The position numbers and the translations under genes were made by a program. DNA of 64,000 bases, from NCBI RefSeq assembly GCF_029193595.2, contig NZ_CP135052.1, forward strand, positions 4,216,001 through 4,280,000, given 5' to 3'. How positions within the stretch are numbered: position 1 is the first letter of the stretch; each line of letters starts with the position of its first letter. The notes beneath the pieces are model-generated. The model was not told where the DNA came from, made no database searches, and saw only the letters and a list, made by a program, of their open reading frames with translations. Below are positions 11,640-21,177 of the stretch, piece by piece. This DNA comes from Providencia hangzhouensis (GTDB lineage Bacteria > Pseudomonadota > Gammaproteobacteria > Enterobacterales > Enterobacteriaceae).

Positions 11640-12120
11640 CAAATAAATCAATAAGTTACAACAATGCTATTTAAATACTAGAATTAAATAGCACAACAGA
11701 AATTTGTTAATTAGCCTGTGGATAACTCTGTGTAATAAGTTATTTCAAATCGCGATAAAAACCCAGATTGATTGAGCGGGCTGTGGATAACTTTCTAATG
11801 GCACATTGAAAAGAAAAATACTGATTTTACGTTTACTAGCAATACAAAAGTTACCAAAAAACAAGACTAAAATGAAAAGTGACTCGAAGTAAATAAAAAA
11901 GCATATTTTTGTTTATTATTTAAACTTCTAATCATCATCTTAGAGATGGAAGCAAAACACCCTATTGCTAAGGGGTGGCTATTCTATGGCGACCTGAAAA
12001 CGAATGCAAGAGGAAATCTGGATCTGATCCAAAAAAGATCGCAAAACCCATGTAGATCCTAGTGTTCAAGATATAAAAGGATAAAAACAGTGAACAAGCG
12101 CAATTCATATGCACACTAGG
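11640..12120. promoter_or_regulatory. datA: datA-like DnaA-titration locus
   Basis: The 686-base gap between queG and the tRNA-Gly genes has no credible gene. It contains two perfect DnaA boxes on the minus strand (TTATCCACA; plus-strand TGTGGATAA at 11717-11725 and 11782-11790), an 8/9 box ATATGCACA at 12107-12115, a perfect IHF consensus AATCAATAAGTTA at 11646-11658, and four GATC sites within 38 bases (12021, 12026, 12037, 12055). In E. coli the datA locus, which binds DnaA and IHF and promotes DnaA-ATP hydrolysis, lies at this same place next to glyVXY. The combination of position, boxes and IHF site makes homology likely; function here is inferred. Confidence 0.72.
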
Positions 12121-12193
12121 TGATTCTACTTAAGTTAAATAGGTATTGTGTAAGAATTAATTAAGAAGAAAAGTTAAGAGACTAAGAAAATAT

Positions 12194-12269
<76 letters not shown>

Positions 12270-12309
12270 ATTTGGTGGGTACTACTTTGACTAAAACACT
12301 AAGAAAGTT

Positions 12310-12385
<76 letters not shown>

Positions 12386-12424
12386 ATCACGAAAATAGTG
12401 CTTTAGCTAAAACATCAAAAAATT

Positions 12425-12500
<76 letters not shown>

Positions 12501-12564
12501 ATCACATTTTTGGATGTTTCACGTGCCGACTTAATAACAAAAACTTCATCGGTACGGGGAGCGC

Positions 12565-12592
12565 ATTATACGAAAAATTCAGATACTAGCAA
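12565..12592 (-). promoter_or_regulatory. Promoter of the tRNA-Gly array
   Basis: On the minus strand -35 TTGCTA (12587-12592) and -10 TATAAT (12565-12570) are 16 bases apart. They are followed by a GC-rich discriminator (GCGCTCCCCG), typical of stringently controlled stable-RNA promoters. Confidence 0.85.
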
Positions 12593-12731
12593 GCCCTTAC
12601 ACTCAAAATTTTTATTTTTTTATTCGTTTGCTGACAATTCAATCACAATGGTGATTTTATCAACACCCGTTGTAATAAATTGATTTCAATAAGTTAACAT
12701 TGTTAACTTATTGGGAGAGAACAGCTTATGA

Positions 12732-12786
12732 AAGCCGCTCAAGTGAAGTGAACCCACAAAGTTGGACACTTTTAGTTAAGCGGCTT
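12732..12786. repeat. Imperfect palindrome after orn with an IS-end-like core
   Basis: AAGCCGCT (12732-12739) pairs with AGCGGCTT (12779-12786). On the minus strand the second arm ends in GGCTTTC, so this may be the orn terminator enlarged by an insert in its loop. The loop contains TGAACCCACAAAGTTGGACA (12749-12768), which resembles terminal sequences of IS3-family elements; no transposase remains. The assignment is tentative. Confidence 0.45.
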
Positions 12787-12803
12787 ATTCGTTAATTTAA
12801 TAT

Positions 12804-13349
12804 TTATTCTTTAATAAATGTTTCTCGATAATAAGCCAGCTCAGCAACTGATTCACGAATATCATCAAGGGCCTGATGAGTATTTTTCTTAGTAAAACCC
12901 GCTAGAATTTCAGGTTTCCATCGGCTAGCAAGCTCTTTTAATGTACTGACATCAAGATAGCGATAATGAAAATAGCTTTCTAATTCAGGCATGTAGTTGA
13001 ACAAAAAACGTCTATCTTGCCCAACACTATTACCACAGATTGGGGATGCCCCTTGAGGAACCCATTTTTCTAAAAACGCAATCGTGGCTAACTCAGCTTC
13101 ACGCTCACTCACGGTACTTTTGCGTACACGTTCAACTAAGCCGCTATTAGTGTGGGTGTTTACATTCCACTCATCCATCAAAGCGAGTTGTTCATCCGTT
13201 TGATGTACTGCAATTACAGGGCCTTCTGCTAAAATATTAAGATGACTATCTGTTACAATGGTCGCTATTTCAATAATACGATCACGAACAGGATCGAGCC
13301 CCGTCATTTCTAAATCGATCCAAATTAAATTATTCTCATTCTTTTGCAT
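12804..13349 (-). CDS. orn: Orn, oligoribonuclease
   Basis: 3'-5' exoribonuclease that degrades 2-5 nt RNA fragments, including pGpG. It is a DEDDh-family protein: Asp and Glu in [22 protein letters not shown], and [10 protein letters not shown] with the last acidic residue. I choose the ATG at 13347-13349, preceded by AGGG at 6-7 bases, giving 181 residues as in E. coli. An ATG 18 bases upstream lacks a good ribosome binding site. It is divergent from rsgA. Confidence 0.97.
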   Translation of the reverse strand: MQKNENNLIWIDLEMTGLDPVRDRIIEIATIVTDSHLNILAEGPVIAVHQTDEQLALMDEWNVNTHTNSGLVERVRKSTVSEREAELATIAFLEKWVPQGASPICGNSVGQDRRFLFNYMPELESYFHYRYLDVSTLKELASRWKPEILAGFTKKNTHQALDDIRESVAELAYYRETFIKE

Positions 13350-13460
13350 GATATACCCTAACTGCATTCTATGAAGTTAAGGTATGATAGCACTCTTCAT
13401 GCCATCAGTGACAGGCGTGAGTAACCCCCTAAAATACAGCCCATAGTAAAGAGAGGACAG

Positions 13461-14513
13461 GTGGCTAAACAGAAACTTTCGAAAGGCCAACAGCGCCGAG
13501 TTCAAGAAAATCATCAAAAAAGACTTAAAAAGCAAAAAACAGTTGAAATTGATGATAGCCAATTAGGTGAAGCACAAGAAGGCTTAGTCATTAGCCGTTT
13601 TGGGCAGCATGCTGATATTCAAGCAAGTGACGGGACTATCCAACGCTGTAACTTGCGCAGAACGATTTCGTCCCTCGTTACAGGGGATAATGTGGTGTGG
13701 CGACCAGCCTTGAACACACAAAGTGATATCAAAGTAAATGGCATCGTCGAAGCGGTTCACGAGCGCCGTTCTGTTCTAACTCGTCCCGATTATTATGATG
13801 GCTTAAAACCGATTGCCGCTAACATTGACCAAATTGTTGTGGTTTCAGCTATTTTACCTGAGCTTTCGCTGAATATTATTGACCGCTATTTAGTTGCCTG
13901 CGAAACCACCGGGATTAAGCCTGTTATCGTTCTCAATAAAGTCGACCTACTCGACGACGAAAACCGTGAGTGGGTAAGCGATTTAATGACAATTTATCGT
14001 GATATTGGCTATCAAGTTCTCGAAGTTTCAAGCCATACCAATGAAGGCATGGAAGCGCTTACTAACGCGCTAGCAGGTAAAGTATCTGTATTTGTTGGTC
14101 AGTCTGGTGTGGGCAAATCCAGTTTATTAAATGCATTACTCCCACATAACGAAGAAGCGATTTTAGTTAATGAGGTTTCAGACAACTCAGGGCTAGGACA
14201 ACATACAACAACAACAGCTCGTTTATATCACTTCCCATTGGGCGGCGATGTGATTGACTCCCCTGGTGTCCGTGAGTTTGGTTTATGGCATCTAACAACG
14301 GAACAAGTGACCAAAGGATTTGTCGAATTTAAAGATTACCTTGGCGGCTGTAAATTCCGTGACTGTAAACATTTAGATGACCCTGGTTGCCTGTTACGTG
14401 AAGCCGTAGAAGCAAATAAAATTGCTGAATCACGCTTTGAAAACTACCATCGCATTTTAGAAAGCATGGAACAAATCAAACCTCGTGGTAATTTTACGGC
14501 GAAAGATAAATAA
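13461..14513 (+). CDS. rsgA: RsgA, 30S assembly GTPase (GTG start)
   Basis: Circularly permuted GTPase that acts late in 30S ribosomal subunit maturation. Order seen: basic N-terminus, OB fold (about 40-110), NKVD (G4), then P-loop GQSGVGKSS (G1) and DSPGVREFG (G3), then a C-terminal zinc finger with Cys-Cys-His-Cys ([14 protein letters not shown]). The GTG at 13461 follows AGAGGACA and gives 350 residues, matching E. coli (350). Divergent from orn, the E. coli arrangement. Confidence 0.97.
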   Translation: MAKQKLSKGQQRRVQENHQKRLKKQKTVEIDDSQLGEAQEGLVISRFGQHADIQASDGTIQRCNLRRTISSLVTGDNVVWRPALNTQSDIKVNGIVEAVHERRSVLTRPDYYDGLKPIAANIDQIVVVSAILPELSLNIIDRYLVACETTGIKPVIVLNKVDLLDDENREWVSDLMTIYRDIGYQVLEVSSHTNEGMEALTNALAGKVSVFVGQSGVGKSSLLNALLPHNEEAILVNEVSDNSGLGQHTTTTARLYHFPLGGDVIDSPGVREFGLWHLTTEQVTKGFVEFKDYLGGCKFRDCKHLDDPGCLLREAVEANKIAESRFENYHRILESMEQIKPRGNFTAKDK

Positions 14514-14669
14514 TGTTAGTGAGTGCTTACAAATAACTCACTAACGCTAAACCCGCTCTAAATAATTTAATGATGGTTAGCCAATGATGCGGCCGTTTGA
14601 AATATGACGAGTAAACTGTGTACAATAGCCGCCCTTTTGCTAACATACCTTTAAAAATCAGAGGTTAAC

Positions 14670-15566
14670 GTGCTAGATAAAATTAAAATTCGCTTGCAAT
14701 ATATGCTTCCAAAACAATGTCTTACTGAATTTGCAGGCTGGTTCGCAAGTCGCAATGCGGGTTTCATGACGCAATGGGCAATTAAACTGTTCGCAAAAGT
14801 CTATAAAGTGAACATGAATGAAGCGCAAAAAAGTGAGCTTACTGCTTATGCCACTTTTAATGATTTCTTTATCCGTCAGCTAAAAGAAGGCGCTCGCCCA
14901 ATTGTGGAGAAAGAACACCAACTTGCTCAACCTGCTGACGGTACAGTTAGTCAATTAGGCCCAATAAATGATGACCTTATCTTCCAAGCTAAAGGCCATA
15001 ATTACACAGTTGAAGCGTTACTTGCTGGCCAATACCAATTAGCAGAGCATTTTCGTGGTGGTGACTTTATTACCACTTACCTCTCCCCAAGTGACTATCA
15101 CCGTGTACACATGCCATGTGATGGTTTACTCAAAGAGATGATTTATGTGCCAGGCGATTTATTCTCTGTAAATCCATTAACGGCACAAAATGTTCCCAAC
15201 CTGTTTGCACGAAATGAACGCTTGATTTGTGTTTTTGACACCCCTGTTGGCTTAATGGTACAAATCCTTGTAGGTGCAACCATCGTTGGTAGTATTGAGA
15301 CGGTTTGGAGCGGTTGCGTCAATTCCAGTCGTGAAGGCGTCATTAAGCGCTGGGTTTACCCTGAGTTGGACTCTGAAGGTGCCGTTTTCTTGAAAAAAGG
15401 TGAGGAAATGGGGCTGTTTAAACTGGGCTCAACGGTGATTAATTTATTTGAACCTAACAAAGTGATATTTAATTCATCACTGATCCCCGGTTATGCAACT
15501 CGTATGGGCGAATTACTCGCTGAAACTGTTGCAAATACAGTAACAGAAGAACCTGCTGACGCTTAA
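14670..15566 (+). CDS. psd: Phosphatidylserine decarboxylase proenzyme (GTG start)
   Basis: Inner-membrane enzyme that makes phosphatidylethanolamine. It is synthesised as a proenzyme that cuts itself at LGST to create a pyruvoyl group; here the cut falls between Gly253 and Ser254, the same positions as in E. coli. Other conserved motifs are [10 protein letters not shown] and [10 protein letters not shown]. The GTG start follows AGAGG by 5 bases. The 298-residue protein is shorter than E. coli Psd (322) at its C-terminus. It is followed closely by mscM, probably as one transcript. Confidence 0.97.
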   Translation: MLDKIKIRLQYMLPKQCLTEFAGWFASRNAGFMTQWAIKLFAKVYKVNMNEAQKSELTAYATFNDFFIRQLKEGARPIVEKEHQLAQPADGTVSQLGPINDDLIFQAKGHNYTVEALLAGQYQLAEHFRGGDFITTYLSPSDYHRVHMPCDGLLKEMIYVPGDLFSVNPLTAQNVPNLFARNERLICVFDTPVGLMVQILVGATIVGSIETVWSGCVNSSREGVIKRWVYPELDSEGAVFLKKGEEMGLFKLGSTVINLFEPNKVIFNSSLIPGYATRMGELLAETVANTVTEEPADA

Positions 15567-15599
15567 TTAAATTATTATCCCTTGAAGGAGCTCCTCACT

Positions 15600-18500
15600 G
15601 TGCGTGTGATTATCAGTTTTTTTCTTAGCCTGTTAATCGTTTTTTCTTCCGTTGCAGCACCGACTGCAGCGCAGGATGAAGCACAGATTAAGCAGGAGCT
15701 CAAACAACTTGAGTCAAGTACCAACCCCAAAGATGCAGAGATAGCACAAGCATTACAGGGTGCTTTGAATTGGATGAGTGAAACACGTGATTCCGATGCA
15801 AAGGCCAAGTCTTATCAAGAAGCCATTGATAACTTTCCTAGAATTATCAAAGAAATAAGACAAAAAATCCTCAATGAAAGTGATGAACCAGCACCTATAC
15901 CTGTGGGTATCAGCTTAGGTGAACTTGAACAACGTATTATTCAGCTTAGCAGCCAATTACTCGATCAAAGCCGCTTAACTCAGCAAGAGCAAGATAAAGG
16001 CCGCGAAATCAGTGAATCACTAAGTATTCTGCCACAACAACTTTCTGAAGCTAGACGCTTACTCACTGAAGCCTCTTCGCGCTTTCAGTCTCTGAGTACA
16101 CCCTCAACGCCATTAGCCGATGCCCAGTACACGTTAGCTCAAGCCGAAGTAAGTGCTCGCAAATCAACAGTTAATGAACTGGAAATGGCGCAGCTTTCTG
16201 CCAATAACCGCCAAGAAATCTCACGCCTTACGTTGGAGTTATACAAAAAACGCTATCAACGTATGGAACTTGAGTTACAAAACCTGCGTGATTTCCAAAA
16301 TACCCAACGCCAACAAAAAGCAATTTTAGCGTTAGAACATACCGAGATGTTGGCTGCGCAAGGTGAACTGACCCCATTTTTAACTGAGCAGCTTGATATT
16401 AACCGTAAAATGTCTCAGGAATTAACCGCTCAGGCACAGCGCATGAGCGCAATCACCAATAGCCAAGCTGAAATTTCAACGAGTATCCGCGATGCTCGAC
16501 AAGCGCTCACAACTATTCGCGAGCAAGCTCAGTGGATCAGCAGCTCAAGTACATTAGGGGAAGCGCTCAGAACACAACTCTCCCGTTTGCCTGATATTCC
16601 AAAGAGCCAACAGCTTGATCGGGAAATGGCTGATTTACGCGTTCAACGCTTAAATTATGAAGATAGCCTCGATAGGCTAAGTAAAATAGATACAACCGAG
16701 CAAGAAAGCGAGCATGAGCTCAATACAGCTCAAGTACAAGTTTATCAGTCATTGATTAAAACCCGCCGTGAGCTACTAACCTCTTTAATTTCAGGTCTCG
16801 ATGCTGAAATGTTAGAGCTAACAAAGCTCAATGTCGCCACTGGGCAATTGACCGATGCATTAAAAGAAGTCAAAGATGCTTCAAACCGTTATCTTTTCTG
16901 GGTCGCAGATGTTCCGCCAATAAGCATCAGCTATCCTGTCATGTTAGTAACGGATATTACTCAATTACTTTCTCTGGATACCTTGTCCCAACTGGCTGGT
17001 GCTCTACGTGTTATGCTGACAACACAAGATACATTTTTGTATCTTTTAGGTTCGATAGCATTAGTCATTTTCAGTATTAGCACTCGCAAGCACTACCAAG
17101 CATTTCTTGACCGCTCCAGTTTACGGATTGGTAAGGTGACACAAGACCGGTTTTACTTAACCATTCGAACTATTTTTTGGTCAATAATTGTTGCTCTTCC
17201 TCTCCCTATGATGTGGTCAGCCATCGGTTATGGCTTACAAAGTGCATGGCAATATCCCATGGCCGCGGCGATAGGTTATGGTGTCAGTGCGACGACACCT
17301 TTACTATGGCTGTTTATGATCAGCGAAACCTTTTCTCGCCCTACTGGGTTATTTATTTCTCACTTCGGTTGGGACAAAGATTCTGTTAAACGTGCGATGC
17401 GTTATTACCGAATGGCGATTTTTGTCATCGTTCCACTCGTGATGGCAATTATTACCTTTGAACATTATAGCGATAGGGAATTTGCAGCTAGTATTGGCCG
17501 CTTATGCTTTATCTTTTTATGTGTCGCACTTAGCTTAATTACCAACAACTTACGCCGCTCACAAATCCCTCTCTACTTAGATAGACATGGCTCCGGTGAG
17601 AATATTGTTAATAAAGCATTGTGGTGGATGATATTACTCGCACCTATCGTTGCTGGGTTCTTCTCCATTTTAGGTTATTTTTCAACTTCACAGGCCTTGC
17701 TTGCTCGTTTAGAAACCTCTGTCGCCATTTGGTTTGTTATCCTTATCGTTTATCATACGATCCGTCGTTGGATGTCAATGCAGCGCCGTAAATTAGCCTT
17801 CGAGCGTGCGAAACAACGCCGTGCTGAGATATTAGCTCAACGTGCTAAAGGTGAAGATGATAGCCAGCAAGCAAACGCCAGTAGCGAAGGAAATATTGAT
17901 ATCGAAGAACAGGTTATCGACTTAGATACCATCAGTACCCAATCCGTTGGGTTAGTTCGTTCGATTTTAACCATGATTGCCTTGGTCTCATTGATTTGGC
18001 TGTGGTCCGAGCTACATACCGCATTCTCTTTTCTTGAAAATATTCGCTTATGGGATGTGACATCAACGGTTAATGGCGTTGATACCGTACAACCTATCAC
18101 CATGGGGTCTATTTTCATTGCCATTTTGACTATTATCGTTACCGCACAATTGGTTCGTAACTTACCGGCTTTGCTTGAGCTGGCCGTACTCCAACATTTG
18201 GATTTAACACCAGGTACTGGTTACGCCATTAGCACATTAACAAAGTATACGATAACTATTATAGGGACCATTGTTGGCTTCTCTATGTTAGGAATTGAGT
18301 GGTCAAAACTGCAATGGCTTGTTGCGGCAATGGGGGTCGGGCTTGGTTTTGGTTTACAAGAAATTTTCGCCAATATTATCTCAGGGTTAATGATCTTATT
18401 TGAGAAACCGATCCGGATTGGAGACACAGTAACTATCCGTAACTTGACGGGGAGTATTACCAAGATCAACACCCGTGCTACTACGCTGACAGACTGGGAT

Positions 18501-18941
18501 AGAAAAGAAATTATTGTGCCAAATAAGGCATTTATTACTGAACAATTTATTAACTGGTCACTGTCTGACACGATCACACGTATTGTCATGACTATTCCTG
18601 CACCTTCTGATGCCAATAGTGAATTAGTAACAGATACCATTTTACGTGCAGCCAAACGCTCTACGATGATTTTAGATAACCCAGCACCTGAAGTATATCT
18701 TGTTGATTTACAACAAGGTATTCAGATTTTTGAATTACGTGTCTATGCCGCTGAAATGGGCCATCGGTTACCTGCGCGTCATGAAATTCACCAAAACATC
18801 TTAGTTTCCTTTGCTGAACAAGGAATTACCTTGCCATTCCCACCATTCCAAGCAAGGGTGGATGTCCGTGATAATTCTCTGCAAAGTGCGACAAACAATC
18901 TTTCAGGGCGTAATCCTAGTCGTAAGTCAGGGGAATTGTAA
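15600..18941 (+). CDS. mscM: MscM, miniconductance mechanosensitive channel (GTG start)
   Basis: Large MscS-family channel of the inner membrane that opens on hypo-osmotic shock. The 1113-residue protein has a signal peptide, a long periplasmic coiled-coil region (about 25-460), many membrane segments (about 480-890), then the MscS core with TM3 (WLVAAMGVGLGFGLQEIFANIISG) and the beta domain (KPIRIGDTVTIRN). I choose the GTG at 15600, with AAGGAG at 15585-15590; a TTG 18 bases upstream overlaps that ribosome binding site and is unlikely. Length is close to E. coli YjeP (1107). Follows psd as in E. coli. Confidence 0.95.
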   Translation: MRVIISFFLSLLIVFSSVAAPTAAQDEAQIKQELKQLESSTNPKDAEIAQALQGALNWMSETRDSDAKAKSYQEAIDNFPRIIKEIRQKILNESDEPAPIPVGISLGELEQRIIQLSSQLLDQSRLTQQEQDKGREISESLSILPQQLSEARRLLTEASSRFQSLSTPSTPLADAQYTLAQAEVSARKSTVNELEMAQLSANNRQEISRLTLELYKKRYQRMELELQNLRDFQNTQRQQKAILALEHTEMLAAQGELTPFLTEQLDINRKMSQELTAQAQRMSAITNSQAEISTSIRDARQALTTIREQAQWISSSSTLGEALRTQLSRLPDIPKSQQLDREMADLRVQRLNYEDSLDRLSKIDTTEQESEHELNTAQVQVYQSLIKTRRELLTSLISGLDAEMLELTKLNVATGQLTDALKEVKDASNRYLFWVADVPPISISYPVMLVTDITQLLSLDTLSQLAGALRVMLTTQDTFLYLLGSIALVIFSISTRKHYQAFLDRSSLRIGKVTQDRFYLTIRTIFWSIIVALPLPMMWSAIGYGLQSAWQYPMAAAIGYGVSATTPLLWLFMISETFSRPTGLFISHFGWDKDSVKRAMRYYRMAIFVIVPLVMAIITFEHYSDREFAASIGRLCFIFLCVALSLITNNLRRSQIPLYLDRHGSGENIVNKALWWMILLAPIVAGFFSILGYFSTSQALLARLETSVAIWFVILIVYHTIRRWMSMQRRKLAFERAKQRRAEILAQRAKGEDDSQQANASSEGNIDIEEQVIDLDTISTQSVGLVRSILTMIALVSLIWLWSELHTAFSFLENIRLWDVTSTVNGVDTVQPITMGSIFIAILTIIVTAQLVRNLPALLELAVLQHLDLTPGTGYAISTLTKYTITIIGTIVGFSMLGIEWSKLQWLVAAMGVGLGFGLQEIFANIISGLMILFEKPIRIGDTVTIRNLTGSITKINTRATTLTDWDRKEIIVPNKAFITEQFINWSLSDTITRIVMTIPAPSDANSELVTDTILRAAKRSTMILDNPAPEVYLVDLQQGIQIFELRVYAAEMGHRLPARHEIHQNILVSFAEQGITLPFPPFQARVDVRDNSLQSATNNLSGRNPSRKSGEL

Positions 18942-18949
18942 GCCGTATT

Positions 18950-19288
18950 ATGCCATTACAATTAAATGAAAAAGACGAATTAGTGATGTTGAGGATCGCC
19001 CAACTTGAACGTGTTGGGTCGATTTTATTCTTTTTAATTCCATTAATTATCTTATTAATTGTTGGGAAAGCTTTTGCATTTAATACACTGTACCTTTGGC
19101 AAGTGTATTGTGCGGTTTATATCGTTGGGTTTCGTGTACTTTGTAGCAAGCTATCATCACAACAGCAACAGCTAGCTATTCGTCGAGGCTGGGGAAACAA
19201 TCGTTTTTATCGGCTTTCTTGGTGCTATCTTGTATTATCTGTTGTCATACTGGTGGGATACAAAATCGTATCCCACACATCTGCTTAA
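18950..19288 (+). CDS. Small membrane protein of unknown function
   Basis: 112 residues with three predicted membrane segments (about 23-43, 50-68 and 90-108) and a basic loop containing RRGWGNNRFYR. It starts 8 bases after mscM, so it is probably cotranscribed, although no strong ribosome binding site is seen before the ATG. I do not recognise the family. A perfect 9-bp inverted repeat (GTGGGATAC / GTATCCCAC, 19253-19276) lies at its 3' end, next to the converging Sel1 gene. Confidence 0.65.
   Translation: MPLQLNEKDELVMLRIAQLERVGSILFFLIPLIILLIVGKAFAFNTLYLWQVYCAVYIVGFRVLCSKLSSQQQQLAIRRGWGNNRFYRLSWCYLVLSVVILVGYKIVSHTSA
19253..19276. repeat. Perfect hairpin between convergent genes
   Basis: GTGGGATAC and GTATCCCAC flank a 6-base loop within the last codons of the small membrane protein gene, 16 bases before the convergent Sel1 gene ends. 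No T run follows on either strand, so it is not a classical terminator; it may protect or separate the two converging transcripts. Confidence 0.6.
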
Positions 19289-19291
19289 TCA

Positions 19292-20095
19292 TTAGCTGGC
19301 TTTAAAACCATACGATTTAATATAACCTTCCGCTAATTTTTGTGCTTGCTGTAATTCTTCAGGGCTTAACTGAGCCGCAATCTTATTTTGTAGACGATGA
19401 CTTTCTGCGTTGCCGCTGTACACCGCAGTTGCAAGCCATGCGTAGGCTTGCTGCAAGTTTTTCTTCACACCACGTCCTTCAGAATACATGACACCTAAGC
19501 GGTCTTGAGACTTGGCATCTTTTTGTTTCGCGGCTTTTCTAAACCAAAACACTGCTTTCTCGTCATCTAAATCAACGCCACTCCCAATCGAGTACATTTG
19601 GCCTATTTGGAATTGAGCAAGTATATTTCCGCCTTGCGCTGCTTTTCTAAACCAAAATGCCGCTTTTTCTAGGTTTTGACTGACACCTAAGCCTTGTGCA
19701 TACATCATAGCCATGTTGGTTTCAGCTCGGGTATCACCTTGAGCCGCTGCTTGTTCATACCATAGCATCGCTTTGTCATAATCACGACGCACACCAAAAC
19801 CATTTACAAACATCGTACCTAAGCGAAACTGTGCATCTGAATTCCCTTGGTTCCCCGCCTTAATAAACCACTCAGCCGCTGCTTTAGAATCTTGAGAAAC
19901 ACCTAACCCTTTAAAATAACGCTCTCCTAGCTGAAATTGAGCTTTAGGGTCACCTTTTTGTGCTAACTGCGTAATTTGTTCAATCGAGGGTTCTTGTGCT
20001 GCTGTCGCCGGTGCCGGCGCAGTGGTAGGTTTAGCGGTTAAAACAGAACTATAACAAATCGAGCCTAACAACAGTGCTAACGCAATTTTTTTCAT
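19292..20095 (-). CDS. Exported Sel1-repeat protein
   Basis: 267 residues with a signal peptide (cleavage near VLTA-KP) and five to six Sel1-like repeats of 36 residues with the recurring pattern A..G...AQF.LG..Y..G.GV..D..KA..W. Such solenoids serve as protein-protein scaffolds; the partner here is unknown. It converges with the small membrane protein gene and has its own upstream region at 20096-20280. It sits at the junction between two blocks that are far apart in E. coli. Confidence 0.85.
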   Translation of the reverse strand: MKKIALALLLGSICYSSVLTAKPTTAPAPATAAQEPSIEQITQLAQKGDPKAQFQLGERYFKGLGVSQDSKAAAEWFIKAGNQGNSDAQFRLGTMFVNGFGVRRDYDKAMLWYEQAAAQGDTRAETNMAMMYAQGLGVSQNLEKAAFWFRKAAQGGNILAQFQIGQMYSIGSGVDLDDEKAVFWFRKAAKQKDAKSQDRLGVMYSEGRGVKKNLQQAYAWLATAVYSGNAESHRLQNKIAAQLSPEELQQAQKLAEGYIKSYGFKAS

Positions 20096-20292
20096 CCTAA
20101 GGAACCCTCAACAGTGCAATATGCAACCTGTGAAAACAGTGCTATCCATTAATATCGACCGAAACACTCATCCCCCTAGTTTAAATTTACTTTTTGTCAG
20201 AAAAAATAGGAAAAGTGGCCTAAATTTCACAAAAAGCACGTTTCGCTGTATTTTCGCTATGGGAACTTACGTTTTTCATCTAATTGAGATAA

Positions 20293-20326
20293 TAAAAAAC
20301 CAGATAAACATATTGCCTATCTGGTT
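20293..20326 (-). terminator. Terminator after yigL
   Basis: On the minus strand AACCAGATA / TATCTGGTT form a 9-bp stem with an 11-base loop, followed by TTTTTATT. It lies 25 bases past the yigL stop and ends the pldB-yigL transcript. Confidence 0.82.
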
Positions 20327-20351
20327 CCTCTATTTCAAATAACAAAATACA

Positions 20352-21164
20352 TTATGCGTTATTAAGGTATTTATTTCTCAGATAACGAGCAACAGCATCA
20401 TCACTATTCGAACCAATGACTTCCATGTGTGGTAACGCATCTTTTAGCAATTGATGAGCATTTTGCATGATGCAGCCTTTTCCAGCCATAGTCAGCATTT
20501 CTTTGTCATTCATGCCATCGCCAAAAGCAATACTATCACTCGGTGTATAGCCATGTAGTGCCGCAACTTGCTTCAGAGCCTCACCTTTAGAAACATCACC
20601 AGCCATAACTTCTAAACAGCTACGCAATGAAAACGTTACATTCACTTTATCTTGCCAGCGTGCTTGAATGCGCTGCTGTAAATCCACCAGCAGGTCATGA
20701 TCTTCACTGGTGTAGTAAACTTTACAGACTTCAGAAGTGACAAAATTATGGCGGTCAAACAGCTGGTAGTTAAATACCGATTCTTTAAAAAATTCTTTTT
20801 GTTCAGGGCTTTCCCTGTTGATAAACCAATCATCACCATGGTAGTAATTAGTGATAAGTTCAGGGTTATCAAATTCCATCAAACACAGTTCATGAGCTAT
20901 TTGAGGGTCAACATTGTGCTCAAAAATTAAGTCACCGCGGGTATTATGGATCCGTGCACCGTTAGATGTGATCATATACGCGTCGATGCCTAAACCATCA
21001 CGGATTTGAGCAACATCCACATGGTGACGGCCTGTTGCAAACACAAAATGCACATCTTGGGAAGTCACTAGCTGTTTCAAGGTGTCTTTTGTATAAGACG
21101 TTAAATCATGATTGGGAGATAACAGTGTCCCATCCAAATCGGAAGCAACTACAGGATATTTCAT
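20352..21164 (-). CDS. yigL: YigL, HAD-family (Cof type) sugar or pyridoxal phosphatase
   Basis: Cytoplasmic HAD phosphatase. E. coli YigL acts on pyridoxal phosphate and sugar phosphates in vitro. The 270-residue protein shows the DLDGTLL nucleophile motif near the N-terminus, TSNGARI, the Lys of DVSKGEAL, and IAFGDGMNDKEM. I choose the ATG at 21162-21164, preceded by AGGG at 7 bases; a TTG two codons upstream is less likely. It follows pldB by 13 bases, as in E. coli. Confidence 0.93.
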   Translation of the reverse strand: MKYPVVASDLDGTLLSPNHDLTSYTKDTLKQLVTSQDVHFVFATGRHHVDVAQIRDGLGIDAYMITSNGARIHNTRGDLIFEHNVDPQIAHELCLMEFDNPELITNYYHGDDWFINRESPEQKEFFKESVFNYQLFDRHNFVTSEVCKVYYTSEDHDLLVDLQQRIQARWQDKVNVTFSLRSCLEVMAGDVSKGEALKQVAALHGYTPSDSIAFGDGMNDKEMLTMAGKGCIMQNAHQLLKDALPHMEVIGSNSDDAVARYLRNKYLNNA

Positions 21165-21177
21165 ATTCAAACCCTAA

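Noticed and set aside
11640..12120. Reading the DnaA box cluster as a replication origin
   Set aside because: No AT-rich 13-mer array or gidA/mnmG and mioC neighbours are present, and the position equals datA rather than oriC.
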